A DNA stretch of 64,000 bases from Prorocentrum cordatum. Taxonomy: Eukaryota > Sar > Dinophyceae > Prorocentrales > Prorocentraceae. A program made the position numbers and the translations under genes. Positions 39,938-48,762 of this stretch are shown piece after piece. The DNA lies in NCBI GenBank assembly GCA_963575745.1, contig CAUYUJ010000357.1:50895-114894 (forward strand), written 5' to 3'. The number at the start of each line of letters is the position of its first letter. Positions within the stretch are counted from its first letter, which is position 1. The notes under the pieces are model-generated. The model searched no databases. It was not told the DNA's origin and worked only from the letters and a program-made list of their open reading frames with translations.

Positions 39938-40150
39938 CCCCGAACAGTCGCACCGAGGTCTAAGGTCAAGGTCGTGTCGGGGAGGGTGCCCTGTCGTCCT
40001 CCGCCCTTGCCGGATGCTCCCGTGCCTCCTGGGGAGGGTACCCCTGGATGCTCTGTCTGTGTTTGGCCCACGGAGGGTCTTCGTGTTCGTGAGGGGTGTT
40101 CTCCCGACTCGGGTCCGACGGTACGCCTGCGCCCTCCCCTTCCGCTCCTC
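39938..40150. repeat. Dispersed repeat pair N, copy N2
   Basis: CGCACCGAGGTCTAAGGTCA, CGGGGAGGGTGCC, CTCCTGGGGAGGGTACCCCT, TTTGGCCCACGGAGGGTCTT and CGGGTCCGAC follow N1 in order. Confidence 0.8.
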
Positions 40151-40202
40151 CTGTCTGCCCTCGGCGGCGCGCCGCGGGGGGGGGGGGGGAAGTGAGATCC
40201 AA

Positions 40203-40427
40203 GCAGTGGCGAAGCGTCCTGGCTCGCTGATAGGCTCACCAAAGAATGTTCTAAAAACCTCTTGTGGTCTGGACGAAATGCTCTTAGAACACTTCTGGCT
40301 GCGGCTGTGTCGGCTCAACACATCGGCTTCATGTTCTAAGATCAGCGTTTTAGTCCTTAGAGCATCGTTGGGTTCTAAGAACACTTCGCGGTGGGCCTAT
40401 AGGAATGCCGGGACGGTCGGCCCCTGC
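40203..40427. mobile_element. Family D element, copy D2
   Basis: GCAGTGGCGAAGCGTCCTGG and GGGACGGTCGGCCCCTGC are the ends. Internal TTCTAAGAACAC and TTCTAAGATC palindromes are present. Flanks CCAA and TCAA could be a 4-bp duplication. Confidence 0.88.
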
Positions 40428-40435
40428 TCAAGAGA

Positions 40436-40505
40436 TGGGGCAGGCCTTCTCAGAAGGCGGCGGGGCTTCTCGGAGGATGTCTGGCCTTCTGAGGAGGCCT
40501 GCCCC
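40436..40505. mobile_element. 70-bp minimal family F hairpin (F5)
   Basis: GGGGCAGGCCTTCTCAGAAG on the left and CTTCTGAGGAGGCCTGCCCC on the right differ by one pair over about 22 bp. It lies 8 bp after D2. Confidence 0.85.
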
Positions 40506-40661
40506 GTACCACTCTATCGCCCAATACCAACCTGGCATCACAGCGTTCCTTGCAGCTCGTACCAATATTTCGCCTTTTGCCGAAGGTTGCCACGAGGGGG
40601 ACACATCAATGCGATGCCCATTGTTTATTTCTGAGGGGGACCCCCTCGCTTCTGAGGATCA

Positions 40662-40855
40662 ACGAAGAAAAAACTAAAGAAGTATAAACTTTTGGCGATC
40701 CGCGCGGATTTCTTGGATCAGCGCTGGGGCCCCCCTGGCGGCGCCTCCAGCGCCGCCCCTGGCGCGCTCCGCGCGCCAGGCAGGGGAGTCAGCGCAGATC
40801 CGAGAACTCCGCGAGGAGCGCCAACAGTTTATGTTCATGCAGTTTCTTCTCCTTC
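40662..40855. mobile_element. Family C foldback, copy C5
   Basis: GAAGAAAAAACTAAAGAAGT, ATAAACTTTTGGCGATCCGC on the left; GAGGAGCGCCAACAGTTTAT, GTTCATGCAGTTTCTTC on the right. The centre is GGCGGCGCCTCCAGCGCCGC. Confidence 0.88.
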
Positions 40856-41021
40856 TTCTTCTTCCTCTAGAGGAACCCTTCTTCTTCTAGAGGAACCCTC
40901 CGTGGCCTCGGAAACGGCTTACGGCAGGTTCCTGCGGCCTGTTGGCGCTCCGGCGACGCAGGCGACGGCGCTCGAGGCCGAGTCTTTGCGACGCGGAGGC
41001 ACCGAGGGACACGGTGATCAA

Positions 41022-41246
41022 GCAGTGGCGAAGCGTCCTGGCTCGCCTATAGCCCTAGCAAACAATGTTCTAAGAACCTTTCGTGGTTTCCACGAAATGT
41101 TCTCAGAACATTTCTGGCGGAGAGTGTCTTGTTTTAACACATGGGGGCTATGGTCTAAGAACATTGTTTTTGTTATTGGAACATTGTTGGGTTCTAAAAA
41201 CATTTCGTGGTAGGACTATAGGAATGCCAGGACGGTCGGTCCCTGC
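41022..41246. mobile_element. Family D element, copy D3
   Basis: GCAGTGGCGAAGCGTCCTGG to GGACGGTCGGTCCCTGC, 225 bp. Flanks TCAA|GCAG and CTGC|TCAA show a perfect 4-bp direct repeat. Internal TTCTAAGAACCTTTCGTGG and CCACGAAATGTTCTCAGAAC form hairpins. Confidence 0.9.
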
Positions 41247-41304
41247 TCAAGGTGACGCCTTTGGACCCGATGGAATGCAACCTTGAACGATCGGGGCCGC
41301 GCGC

Positions 41305-41424
41305 ATGCACGGCGCCAGTGTGGAGGTCGGGGTTGTCAGCCCAGAGTGCGATCTCCGGAAGAAGAAAGCATTGAACGAGCATCAATGTTCCGAATGCGGT
41401 CTAATCTGGCGTGATCGGGCTTAG
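41305..41424 (+). CDS. Small ORF, 39 residues, CxxC motif
   Basis: ATG 41305 to TAG 41422-41424. The product begins MHGASVEVGVVSPECDLRKK and ends HQCSECGLIWRDRA. The CSEC pair with a preceding Cys and His resembles half of a zinc ribbon. The frame has an upstream in-frame stop, so it is a complete short ORF as it stands. It may equally be the end of a lost exon. Placed 58 bp after D3. Confidence 0.22.
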   Translation: MHGASVEVGVVSPECDLRKKKALNEHQCSECGLIWRDRA

Positions 41425-41794
41425 TGTCTTTTGTGCCGCCCTGCTCTTGTCAGCGTTGTTCAACACGGGACCCGATCCTCACTTATCGCGGACCCATCGT
41501 TGAGATCCCAATGAAGTCCAGATATTGCCTTGGCCCCTTATTGCTATCTTTCGTCCTTTCCTACCCGCCTTCGCGCTCGTCATCGGCCTCCTCTACCCCT
41601 GGCCATCGAAGTCCCATCCCCACTTTGTGTTGCTGGTTCATATTTCCTCTCTCTTTCTCTGACTCTCTCTCTTTGCCGCGTCGCTTATCACTGATGTTCA
41701 AAGTGAGGTTTCATGGGAAGGGTAACTGTAGGGGATATTGTTAGGTATACAGAGGGTTAAGACGCGGGCGCAGGAGAGGGGAAGTTTGTGGAAG

Positions 41795-41971
41795 GAGGAA
41801 GAAAGCGAGAGAGAGAGAGAGACAGAGATAAAGACAACGAGGGGGAGAGAGAGAGAGAGATAGATAGAGAGAGAGAGACGGAAGGAGAGATAGAGAGAAA
41901 GAGAGGGAGCGAGAGAAGTAGAGGCAGAGGTGGACGTGGCGGTACATGTGGTGTATATGGCGTATGGGAAG

Positions 41972-42006
<35 letters not shown>

Positions 42007-42051
42007 AACAAACAAACAACAAAACGCATATGTATGCACGCATGCATATGT

Positions 42052-42090
<39 letters not shown>

Positions 42091-42098
42091 CAGATAAC

Positions 42099-42134
<36 letters not shown>

Positions 42135-42145
42135 CAGAGAAGAAG
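41795..42145. repeat. GA-rich (GAGA/GACAGA) tract
   Basis: About 350 bp of GA dinucleotide repeats with GATA and GACA variants and one ATATATAT interruption. The 350-residue minus-strand frame is an artefact. Confidence 0.95.
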
Positions 42146-42154
42146 AGAGGAGAA

Positions 42155-42529
42155 ATGAGTTCCATTTCGACAGTGCCCTCTTCTTTCCCATCTCTCCGCT
42201 CCCCTCACCCTCCCCTGCCTCGCCCCGCTCTGGAGGCCGCCCTCCCCGCCACCTCTCCCCCCGGGTCCTTCCCCCTCCCTCGTCCTCGTAGACCCCCCCG
42301 GCCTCCAGCGGGAGCGCCCTCCGCAGGTCCTGGCGATCCCCCGCAGCGGTCCCCGCGGCCGCCGCCGCGAGTGGTTGACGTGCGCGGCGCCGCGGGTCCT
42401 GGCGATCCCCCGCAGCGGTCCCCGCGGCAGCCGCCGCGAGTGGTTGACATGCGCGGTGGGCAGTGTGGGCCGGACGGGGTGTGGTTCGGCACCTCCGCCC
42501 CCGCCTCCCGCTCCTCCGCCAAGGCTTGA
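42155..42529 (+). CDS. Candidate Pro-rich ORF with 23-residue in-frame repeat
   Basis: ATG 42155 to TGA 42527-42529, 124 residues. It is Pro/Ser/Arg-rich and holds two copies of a 23-residue repeat (GPGDPPQRSPR then PPRVVD) at 42326 and 42395, spaced exactly 69 bp. An in-frame period is expected if the repeat arose in coding DNA, but could be chance. A minus-strand frame is also open. It starts right after the GA tract, so the true start may be elsewhere. Product unknown. Confidence 0.22.
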   Translation: MSSISTVPSSFPSLRSPHPPLPRPALEAALPATSPPGSFPLPRPRRPPRPPAGAPSAGPGDPPQRSPRPPPRVVDVRGAAGPGDPPQRSPRQPPRVVDMRGGQCGPDGVWFGTSAPASRSSAKA

Positions 42530-42589
42530 AGTGAAGGTTTTATCTCGTTCTTTGATGTTGCTTCGCAACTGTTCTGATTCCTGATTCCT

Positions 42590-43110
42590 GATTCCCCCGC
42601 TGACCCTCCTCTCGAGTCGGCCACCCTGCCTGCCGCGCGCCCAGGAGCGCACATCGACGGGCACACCTCTCCGGATTCGGATGCGCCCGTGCCCCAAGTT
42701 CTCCAGAGGAGTTGTTGCCCGACGGAGCGCATCGCCCCGTCCTCTTATGTGCCCATTTCGGAAGAGGGCTGCGTCAACCGCCTCGCCCACCACCGGGAAG
42801 CGTGGCCGGCGGCATACCTACTGGGCAGGGCCCTGTATTGCCGCAGTGTCCCATGCCCTGCGCCTCCGCCTGCCGAGCGAGGAGCCCCTTTGGGCTCCTC
42901 AACCGGACTTGACTTGAGCTTTTTGTTAGGGGCATGGCGATCCCGCAGCGTCTACGCAGCGCGATTACTGCAGACGCACCCCCCAGCTTGTGTCTTTTGT
43001 CAGTTTCGCATCCGGCCGAGTCTTGAAGGGGAAGCGGACGTTCCTGGAGGAGATGACCCCTCCTCATCTTCCTTCCCGTGCTCAAAGTCCTCATTGCAGT
43101 TGTTCATCCG
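42590..43110 (+). CDS. Candidate exon, product unknown
   Basis: The frame reads ADPPLESATLPAARPGAHID, TSPDSDAPVPQVLQRSCCPT, then SSYVPISEEGCVNRLAHHRE and AWPAAYLLGRALYCRS. Codons mostly end in G or C (GAC CCT CCT CTC GAG TCG GCC ACC CTG). It continues open with RSRSVYAARLLQTHPPACVF and fades into CTCC-rich sequence before element E4 at 43266. No start is clear; GATTCCTGATTCCTGATTCC lies just upstream. Several Cys are present but no known domain. It could belong with the Pro-rich frame at 42155-42529. Confidence 0.32.
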
Positions 43111-43265
43111 TCCTCCTCCCCTCCTCCCGCCTTTTTCCTCCTTCTCCCACTCCCTACCCGAATGTTTTTGTTTGTTTCATCTTCGTCTTCATCCCCCGCC
43201 GCCTTCCCGTCCTCCTTGCTGGCCGTCTTCATTGCCTCGTCCCCATTCGTCCCCTGGAAGATTCA

Positions 43266-43425
43266 GAAGGGAAAACAACACACAGACACAATTAATCGTC
43301 GAGTCCCCAGAACATATGGGAAAATATGGGAAGTGGGGGGGAAGACAAAAACCCAGAAAATATGGGAAAATATGGGGAGTCGTTTTATTTGTGTGTATTT
43401 ATTTGTGTGTCCTGGGGCCCCTTCA
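43266..43425. mobile_element. Family E element, copy E4
   Basis: GGGAAAACAACACACAGACA, CAATTAATCGTCGAGTCCCC, two AAAATATGGG blocks and the right end TTTGTGTGTATTTATTTGTG with TCCTGGGGCCCCTTC. It is an intact, symmetric copy. Confidence 0.88.
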
Positions 43426-43453
43426 AAGATAGTCGTCAGTCCTCAGTTTAAAG

Positions 43454-43729
43454 ATGCTGTCAGACACTGAGCGTGCTTCGAGCATGCAGCGGAGCCGTCG
43501 TGCTCAAAGACCTCTCAGTAAGATCGACGAGCCTCAGGACGTGTGCAAGCCCAGTGTGTGCACACCCCGTTCGGCCTGTGTCGGCCATCTTTGCACCATC
43601 TTCTTCGTATTGTGGGGCTTTGGTGGACCAGCACACGCTGGTTTACCGCTCACCAAACCACCCCAATCTAACCCGGAGGCCCCGATTTGCCCTCCATTTC
43701 CAGTGGGGGGGGCGGTTGTGCAACATTGA
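43454..43729 (+). CDS. Candidate ORF, 91 residues, product unknown
   Basis: ATG 43454 to TGA 43727-43729. The product begins MLSDTERASSMQRSRRAQRP and contains KIDEPQDVCKPSVCTPRSAC. Its last third overlaps foldback Q (43648-43812), so that part may be captured element sequence. Residue use is balanced in the first 60 codons. No family recognised. Confidence 0.22.
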   Translation: MLSDTERASSMQRSRRAQRPLSKIDEPQDVCKPSVCTPRSACVGHLCTIFFVLWGFGGPAHAGLPLTKPPQSNPEAPICPPFPVGGAVVQH

Positions 43730-43812
43730 AAAACACATATGAAGCCCGTAGCCCCCCAACCCGAAATTCTGGTCTTCGGGTCGGGTTGGGGTGGTCTGGT
43801 GGGTAGTTATTG
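43648..43812. mobile_element. Foldback Q
   Basis: CTCACCAAACCACCCCAATC and TAACCCGGAGGCCCCGATTT on the left mirror AAATTCTGGTCTTCGGGTCG and GGTTGGGGTGGTCTGGTGGG on the right (~40-bp arms). Only one copy seen in the window. Confidence 0.82.
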
Positions 43813-44106
43813 GCGCTAACACATTCTGAGGATCATCGATACGAATCTGCAGGACAAAAGGCGACAGCTTTTCCCCCTTCTCTTCTGCGCCCGCAAACGT
43901 CACCGACGCCCCTCACCCCCTGGTGCCGTTAGATGACCACGAACACGACGACGACGACGTCGCCTCACCAGCGAGATTGAAGTCCACACTTAACTTCAAG
44001 TCAGGAATGTCCCTCTACAGGAGGAAGATTCAAAAAGAGTCTAGCAATAGTTTGGGACGATGTTTCTACATATTGTGACCTTCTTTGAATTGTTGACGCT
44101 TCGCGA

Positions 44107-44957
44107 ATCCCCCCCACCAGCATTTGTCAGCGGGCCGGCCGGCCTGTGCCTGTTGTAGCTAATTAGCATCGTTCGTGCCCCGGACTTTGCTTCTCGCCGC
44201 CTGACCTTGGTCTCGCGGCCGCGACCGAAAAAGAATCCCCACCAGCCCATCCAGAAACGATGCCCAGAGGAAGTGCCTCGATCAGGGAAGTGGGCAGCAC
44301 ACAGAGGAAGCCATTACGAGACATTTTGGGATATCTTGAGCCATCATGGAGGTCATGTTGGGCACTCCCAGGTGCTCTTGGAGTTATCTTAACCAGTGCC
44401 CCCCCAAAGAGGCCAACATGTGGCTAAAACCTTGGTAAAATCAATGATTTGGCATTCTCGCCGAGGCCTCTGGGAGCATCTTGGGTGCCTTTAGGGAGTC
44501 TCTTAGGGCTTCTTGGGGGTCTCTTGGGGGCCTCCTGGGGGCCTCTTGGGGGCCTCTTAGGGCCATCTTGGGACCTCTTGGGGCCTGATGGGCGCTTCTT
44601 GGTGCCATCTTGGATGAGATCTATCAGACAAGAGGGGAGCTTTAATTAGGCCCCCCCCCAGGAGACCAAGATGGGGCCAACACCCTAGTCAAATCAAGGA
44701 TTTGGGTTTCCTCGCCAAGCCGTTTTGGACGCTCCGACGATTCGCGGAACCCCTTGTCCAGGCTGGTGGGTAGGGGGTAGGGGGAGGGGTCAAGACCCCC
44801 TCTCCGCCCGCAAGCCGTCTCGCTCACTCCCACCCGCCCTCCCAACACATACGTAGCACCCGAGTCTGGCCCGAGCCTCAGCAAATTCAGCAGTCGTCTT
44901 TGGATGGGCAGCTACTGGGGGCCAATCCGCCGCCTCCGCCGCCGCCGCCGCCGCTGT

Positions 44958-44988
<31 letters not shown>

Positions 44989-45521
44989 GCTGCCGCCGCC
45001 GCCGCCGCCTGCCGCCGCCGCCGCCGTCGCCGCCGCCGCCGCCGCCGTCGCCGCCGCGGCCGCCGCCCCCGCTGCCAAACCGCCGCCGCCGCCGCAACCG
45101 CTGCCGCCGCCGCCGCCGCCGCGCGCCGCCGCCGCCGCCGCCGCCCCCGCCGCCGCCGCCGCCGCCGCCGCACCCGCCGCAGCCGCCGCCGCCGCAGCCG
45201 CAGCCGCAGCCGCAGCCGCCGCAGCCGCCGCCGCCGCCGCCAAGTGTACTCTGCATTGTGTTTTGACAGGGATGGCGGGGGGGGGCGCATCGGGTTGGCT
45301 GCGCATGTTCCGAATTTGGAGGCAGAGTGTGTTTTGCATTGTTGTTTTAGAAGGGATGGTGGGGGGGGGTGTCGTCATGGACCTGGGTTGGCCCCCAGTC
45401 GCCTGGGGGAGTGGGTGTTCATTAATAGGGAACAGTGATAAACCCTTCCCAGAAGGGGAAAAAGGAGGGGTGGAAGAGGAAAAGCTCTAAGCCACCGACG
45501 CCCAGAGGGCTGGTGGGATTT
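44107..45521. mobile_element. U-type element with CACCAGC/GCTGGTG ends
   Basis: Inverted ends AATCCCCCCCACCAGC and GCTGGTGGGATT. The interior has AAAATCAATGATTTGG, a GGGGGCCTCTT array (44465-44610), a GAGGGGTCAAGACCCCCTC block, a GCC array and the GACGCCCAGAGGGCTGGTGG end shared with 23.7-26.2 kb. A second internal ACCAGCCCATCC at 44235 could be an alternative left end. Confidence 0.65.
44926..45241. repeat. GCC trinucleotide array
   Basis: About 315 bp of (GCC)n with few interruptions, inside the U-type element. Poly-Ala, poly-Pro, poly-Gly and poly-Arg frames are artefacts. Confidence 0.95.
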
Positions 45522-45639
45522 GTTTAACTATTGTTCATTGTTTCCCCAAAAACCCGCCTGTGGGAAGACATGCCCGACCCAAATTTCATTCAGAGGAACA
45601 GGAGGGGCCATGATACGGATACTTCCCAGGATTCCCCGG

Positions 45640-46290
45640 ATTTCTGATTGCTTCGGCTTTCCGAACGCCTTCCAGCCGTTGCCGCCGACCCTGTCGACGC
45701 CGACGTCGACGACGCTCGCGAACATTTGTGGGTTTATGATGTTCCAGCCTACTTCAGCCTTGTTCACCAGAAATAATTTCGAGCACCAGGAAATAACAGC
45801 GAAACCCGAGGGCATTCGCGTGTCGGGCCCTGGGAGACACGCGTCCGACACTGCTTGGACACTCTCTCGGCACTCTTGCGACACTCTTCCAGGTGCTCGA
45901 AAGTATCTCTGGGAGGTGGCCCTTAAGTACGAGCCCCATTTTCGTGGGGGCCCTTATAGCCCCCCGGGACCCGCTCCAGGACCGATGCGTGCGCGGATTC
46001 CTTGGATTTCCGAACGCCTTCGGGCCGTTGCCGCCGACCCTGACGACGGCGACGTCGACGACGCTCGCGAACCCTCGTGGTGTTATGATGTCCCAACCAC
46101 CCAGGATGAATTTCGAGCACCAAAAACTAGTACCGAAACTCGAGGGTTTTCACGTGGCGGGCCCTGGGAGACGCGTCCGACAGTGTTTCGACACTGCCTC
46201 GACACTCTTTGGACACTCTTCTGGGTGCTCGAAGTTATGTCTCTGGGATGTGGTCCCTAACTACGAGGGGAGCCACATTTTCGTGGGGGC
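45640..46290. repeat. 349-bp tandem duplication
   Basis: TTCCGAACGCCTTC(CA/GG)GCCGTT starts at 45659 and 46008. Both units hold CGACGTCGACGACGCTCGCG, TTTCGAGCACCA, GGGCCCTGGGAGAC and GACACTCTT. Period 349 is not a codon multiple, so the two ~200-residue frames lie in different phases. The translations are similar (FPNAFxPLPPTL, TSTTLAN) only because the DNA is. Confidence 0.9.
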
Positions 46291-46419
46291 CCTTGTGGGC
46301 CCTGTTGGCCTCGGGGCTGTGCGGGGGCCCCTGGGGGCCCTGCTGGCGAACCCTCGTGGGGGCCCCTGTGGGCCTCGACGACGCTCGCGAACCCTCGTGG
46401 GGGCCCTCGTGGGGGTCAC

Positions 46420-46495
46420 CCCCCTCCTCCTCCTCCTCCTCCTCCTCCTCCTCTTCCTCCTCCTCCTCCTCTTCCTCCTCCTCCTCCTCCTCCGA
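46420..46495. repeat. CTC trinucleotide tract
   Basis: Nearly pure (CTC)n with two CTTCC interruptions. Confidence 0.95.
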
Positions 46496-46630
46496 CCACC
46501 GAGCCTCCCCGCCCCCCCCCCCCCCCCGGGGGGCCCTTCCAGGAGACCGCCCCCGAGAGGCCGCCGCCCCCCCCCGCCCCGGCGGGGGGAGGGCATCGAT
46601 CGAGGGCGGGCGAGGCCACGACGGCGGCGT

Positions 46631-46991
46631 CACGTTGGGCCTGTCCCTCTACAGTGGGGATCTTCGGGTCGGGCGAAAGGGGGGGATTGGGAAAGGGGGG
46701 GTTACGAAATTTGCTGCATGCAGCTGGTTTCGGCCTCACCGAGGGGCCCATTCCTCAATACATAGCTCCATCCGGCGCCGGGAGGCGCCGGGAAAATCAG
46801 CTACGTGAGCTGATTATCAAACCCCCCCTTTGCTATCCCCCCCTTTCGCCCGACCCGGGATCTTCAAGAGCAGTCCGAGAATAGCCTGGGGACGATTTCT
46901 GGATTGTGGTTTGACTCTGTTCTGGGGTATGTGTTTGGCGTATGATTTCAATTCTTCGCCCCAGAACCCGCCTGCAGGGGGACAGGCCCGA
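46631..46991. mobile_element. Family A MITE, copy A9, interrupted by B1
   Basis: GTTGGGCCTGTCCCTCTACA GTGGGGATCTTC is the left end. The copy resumes after B1 with GGGATCTTCAAGAGCAGTCC, AATAGCCTGGGGACGATTTC and ends CTGCAGGGGGACAGGCCCG. Removing B1 and one GGGATCTTC restores a typical family A layout. Confidence 0.92.
46666..46856. mobile_element. Family B 191-bp MITE, copy B1, with 9-bp target duplication
   Basis: Ends GGGTCGGGCGAAAGGGGGGG and CCCCCCCTTTCGCCCGACCC. The flanks are GGGATCTTC on both sides (46657-46665 and 46857-46865), a perfect 9-bp duplication. The interior TTTGCTGCATGCAGCTGGTT and CAGCTACGTGAGCTGATT match B2 almost base for base. No coding capacity, so it needs a transposase elsewhere; the duplication length suggests a Mutator-like one. 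Confidence 0.95.
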
Positions 46992-47687
46992 GCTGAGGCA
47001 GCCGCAGCGCGGCAGAGGCACTCCCCACGCGCGCTCAAGTAGTCCGGGGCTCGGAACAGTAATTGTCCAGCGGCGCGAGAGAGAGAGAGAGAGGAAGGCG
47101 GAAGGCGACCGCGGGGGGCGGAAAGGGAGGATGCGCTCACAGCGCGATGAACATCGGCTGGAGTGGCCAGCGCGGCTGGCCGCTGCTGCGGCGTCCTGGC
47201 AGTGGACGTGGAGCGGCATCGCGCCCATGCCCACGGGCTGAGGCAACGCCTGCAGGCAATTTGCCAATTTGCCCCACCAACAAGCCAAGGTTTCATGTAG
47301 TGTCTGGACCGCTAGCACGGATGCCCCGACCTTCAATGCCCCTCCAGCCGCCTGCCCGCACTCATGTTTCGCCCACACGTCCGCGTCGTCGTTTCCCTTC
47401 GTTTCGTTACATGTGTTTGCCCTTGTCCACCAGCTATTGAAGAAGTCTACGTTCGGTTTTCCGCCCGCCCGCCTGAGTGTCCCGCCAGCCGTCCTCGTCC
47501 TCGTCTTTGTCCTCGCTTTCCTGCGTTTTCCCGTGTTGCGCACTTCCCCAATCTTGCCCCGGCACCCAGCGAACGCCACATTGAATGCTGCCCCCCACGC
47601 TCGCCCGCTCCAACGTCCCGCACGACCGACCCCCTTGCTTTGCTGTCCCGCCCGCCCGGCCCGGCTGCCGACTTGAATATCCCACAC
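46833..47687 (-). CDS. Candidate minus-strand ORF, product unknown
   Basis: The best part, 47460-47130 on the minus strand, reads NSWWTRANTCNETKGNDDAD, ECGQAAGGALKVGASVLAVQ, then LHETLACWWGKLANCLQALP. Residue use there is more balanced than in most frames, with Trp and Cys. The 5' third is Arg/Lys/Gly-rich and the 3' end runs into MITE A9, so the full 284-residue frame cannot be a native gene as it stands. Plus-strand frames of up to 247 residues overlap it (47364-48107). No family is recognised and the strand is uncertain. Confidence 0.2.
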   Translation of the reverse strand: MWDIQVGSRAGRAGQQSKGVGRAGRWSGRAWGAAFNVAFAGCRGKIGEVRNTGKRRKARTKTRTRTAGGTLRRAGGKPNVDFFNSWWTRANTCNETKGNDDADVWAKHECGQAAGGALKVGASVLAVQTLHETLACWWGKLANCLQALPQPVGMGAMPLHVHCQDAAAAASRAGHSSRCSSRCERILPFRPPRSPSAFLSLSLSRRWTITVPSPGLLERAWGVPLPRCGCLSSGLSPCRRVLGRRIEIIRQTHTPEQSQTTIQKSSPGYSRTALEDPGSGERGG

Positions 47688-48336
47688 GCGTCGCCATCAT
47701 GTCGACGTCCGTCGCTCCGTCGCCGTCGTCGTTGTCTCCTGCCCGCTTCAGCGAGGAGTTCGACGATTCCGTGCCGACCTAATCCGAGACACATGACGAT
47801 TCGACCCGATTTTCCGATTCGAATTTGGCTGATCCTGCCACCCCCCAGACCTAGAAGGATTTGTTCCTTCAGTTTCTGCGTTGTTCCCCCATTTCGGCCT
47901 ACAGGGTGCCGTTATCGGGGCCCCGGGACCCTCCATTGTCTTGGTCCAGGACGACAGAGTGCCCCCCCTACAGAAAGGCGGTTGGGAGCTCTGGGGTTGC
48001 GGATTCAACAAGTCACATCGTCGGACACCCATGGATACTTCGGCTTGCCGCTGATCCGATTCCCCATCATAATCCATCATCCCCGTTTGCTCACTCGGCC
48101 ATCCTGATCCCCCGTGCTCCCTCCTCCCATAACTTCTGTCCTCACCCTTCCCTGCTCCGTCCTGCCCACGAAAGCCAAATTCGTGAGATGAGGCCCGCGT
48201 TGGTTTCGAAAGGCGGCCTATGTGCCCTGGATCTTTGTATGCGCCGTCACCTGGCGCTCCTCGCGCACCTGGGCGCAAGTGAAGCCCGAAAGGTGCTCCG
48301 TTCCTGATGGTAGAGCGTCGCCAGTGTCCCTTCAGG

Positions 48337-48489
48337 TTGGGCAAAAAAACATACAGACACAATTAATCGTCGATCCCCCAGAAAATATTGAAAATATGGG
48401 GAAGACAAAAGCACAGAAAATATTAGAACACATGGGGAATCCTGCGATTTGTGTCTATTCTCTTGCGTGCCCCAGGGCCCCATTCATCC
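48337..48489. mobile_element. Family E element, copy E5
   Basis: GGCAAAAAAACATACAGACA, CAATTAATCGTCGATCCCCC, GAAAATATTGAAAATATGGG, then TTTGTGTCTATTCTCTTGCG and GCCCCAGGGCCCCATTC. Confidence 0.85.
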
Positions 48490-48762
48490 CTCTCCTCCCG
48501 CTGAGGCCCTCCCACCCCGAGGGGCTGCCTCGCACTCCGCGCTCCGCGCAGCGCGGAGCGCGAAGTTGGGAGCCCTTGCTCTCCTCCCGCTGAGGCCCTC
48601 CCACCCCGAGGGGCTGCCTCCTCCGCGTCTTCCTCCTCCTCCTCCTCCTCATCCTCCTCCTCTGCCTCCTCCTCCTCCTCCTCCTCCTCCTCCTCCTCCT
48701 CCTCCTCCTCCTCCTCCTCCTCCTCCCTTCTCCTTCCCTCTGATTCCGACGGCTCTGACTGA
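48490..48762. repeat. Duplicated GCTGAGGCCCTCCCACCCCG blocks, hairpin and CTC tract
   Basis: CTCTCCTCCCGCTGAGGCCC with TCCCACCCCGAGGGGCTGCC occurs at 48490 and 48580. Between them lies the GCGCTCCGCGCAGCGCGGAG hairpin related to 67-120. A (CTC)n tract follows (48625-48728). Confidence 0.85.

Larger units (their letters stand above)
43990..45582. mobile_element. Family A MITE, copy A8, split by a large U-type insertion
   Basis: The left part (43990-44106) has CAAGTCAGGAATGTCCCTCT, CAATAGTTTGGGACGATGTT. The right part (45522-45582) has TTTCCCCAAAAACCCGCCTG and GACATGCCCGACCC. Between them lies 1.4 kb beginning AATCCCCCCCACCAGC and ending GCTGGTGGGATT. Confidence 0.7.

Noticed and set aside
41741-42793. 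350-residue Ser/Leu-rich minus-strand protein
   Set aside because: Mostly the translation of the GA tract; only the plus-strand segments after 42155 have independent support.
44790-45490. Poly-Ala/Pro/Gly proteins
   Set aside because: Products of the (GCC)n array in different frames.
45520-46765. Two-domain repeat protein from FPNAFxPLPPTL similarity
   Set aside because: The 349-bp period is not a codon multiple and the copies read in different frames, so the similarity is DNA-level duplication.
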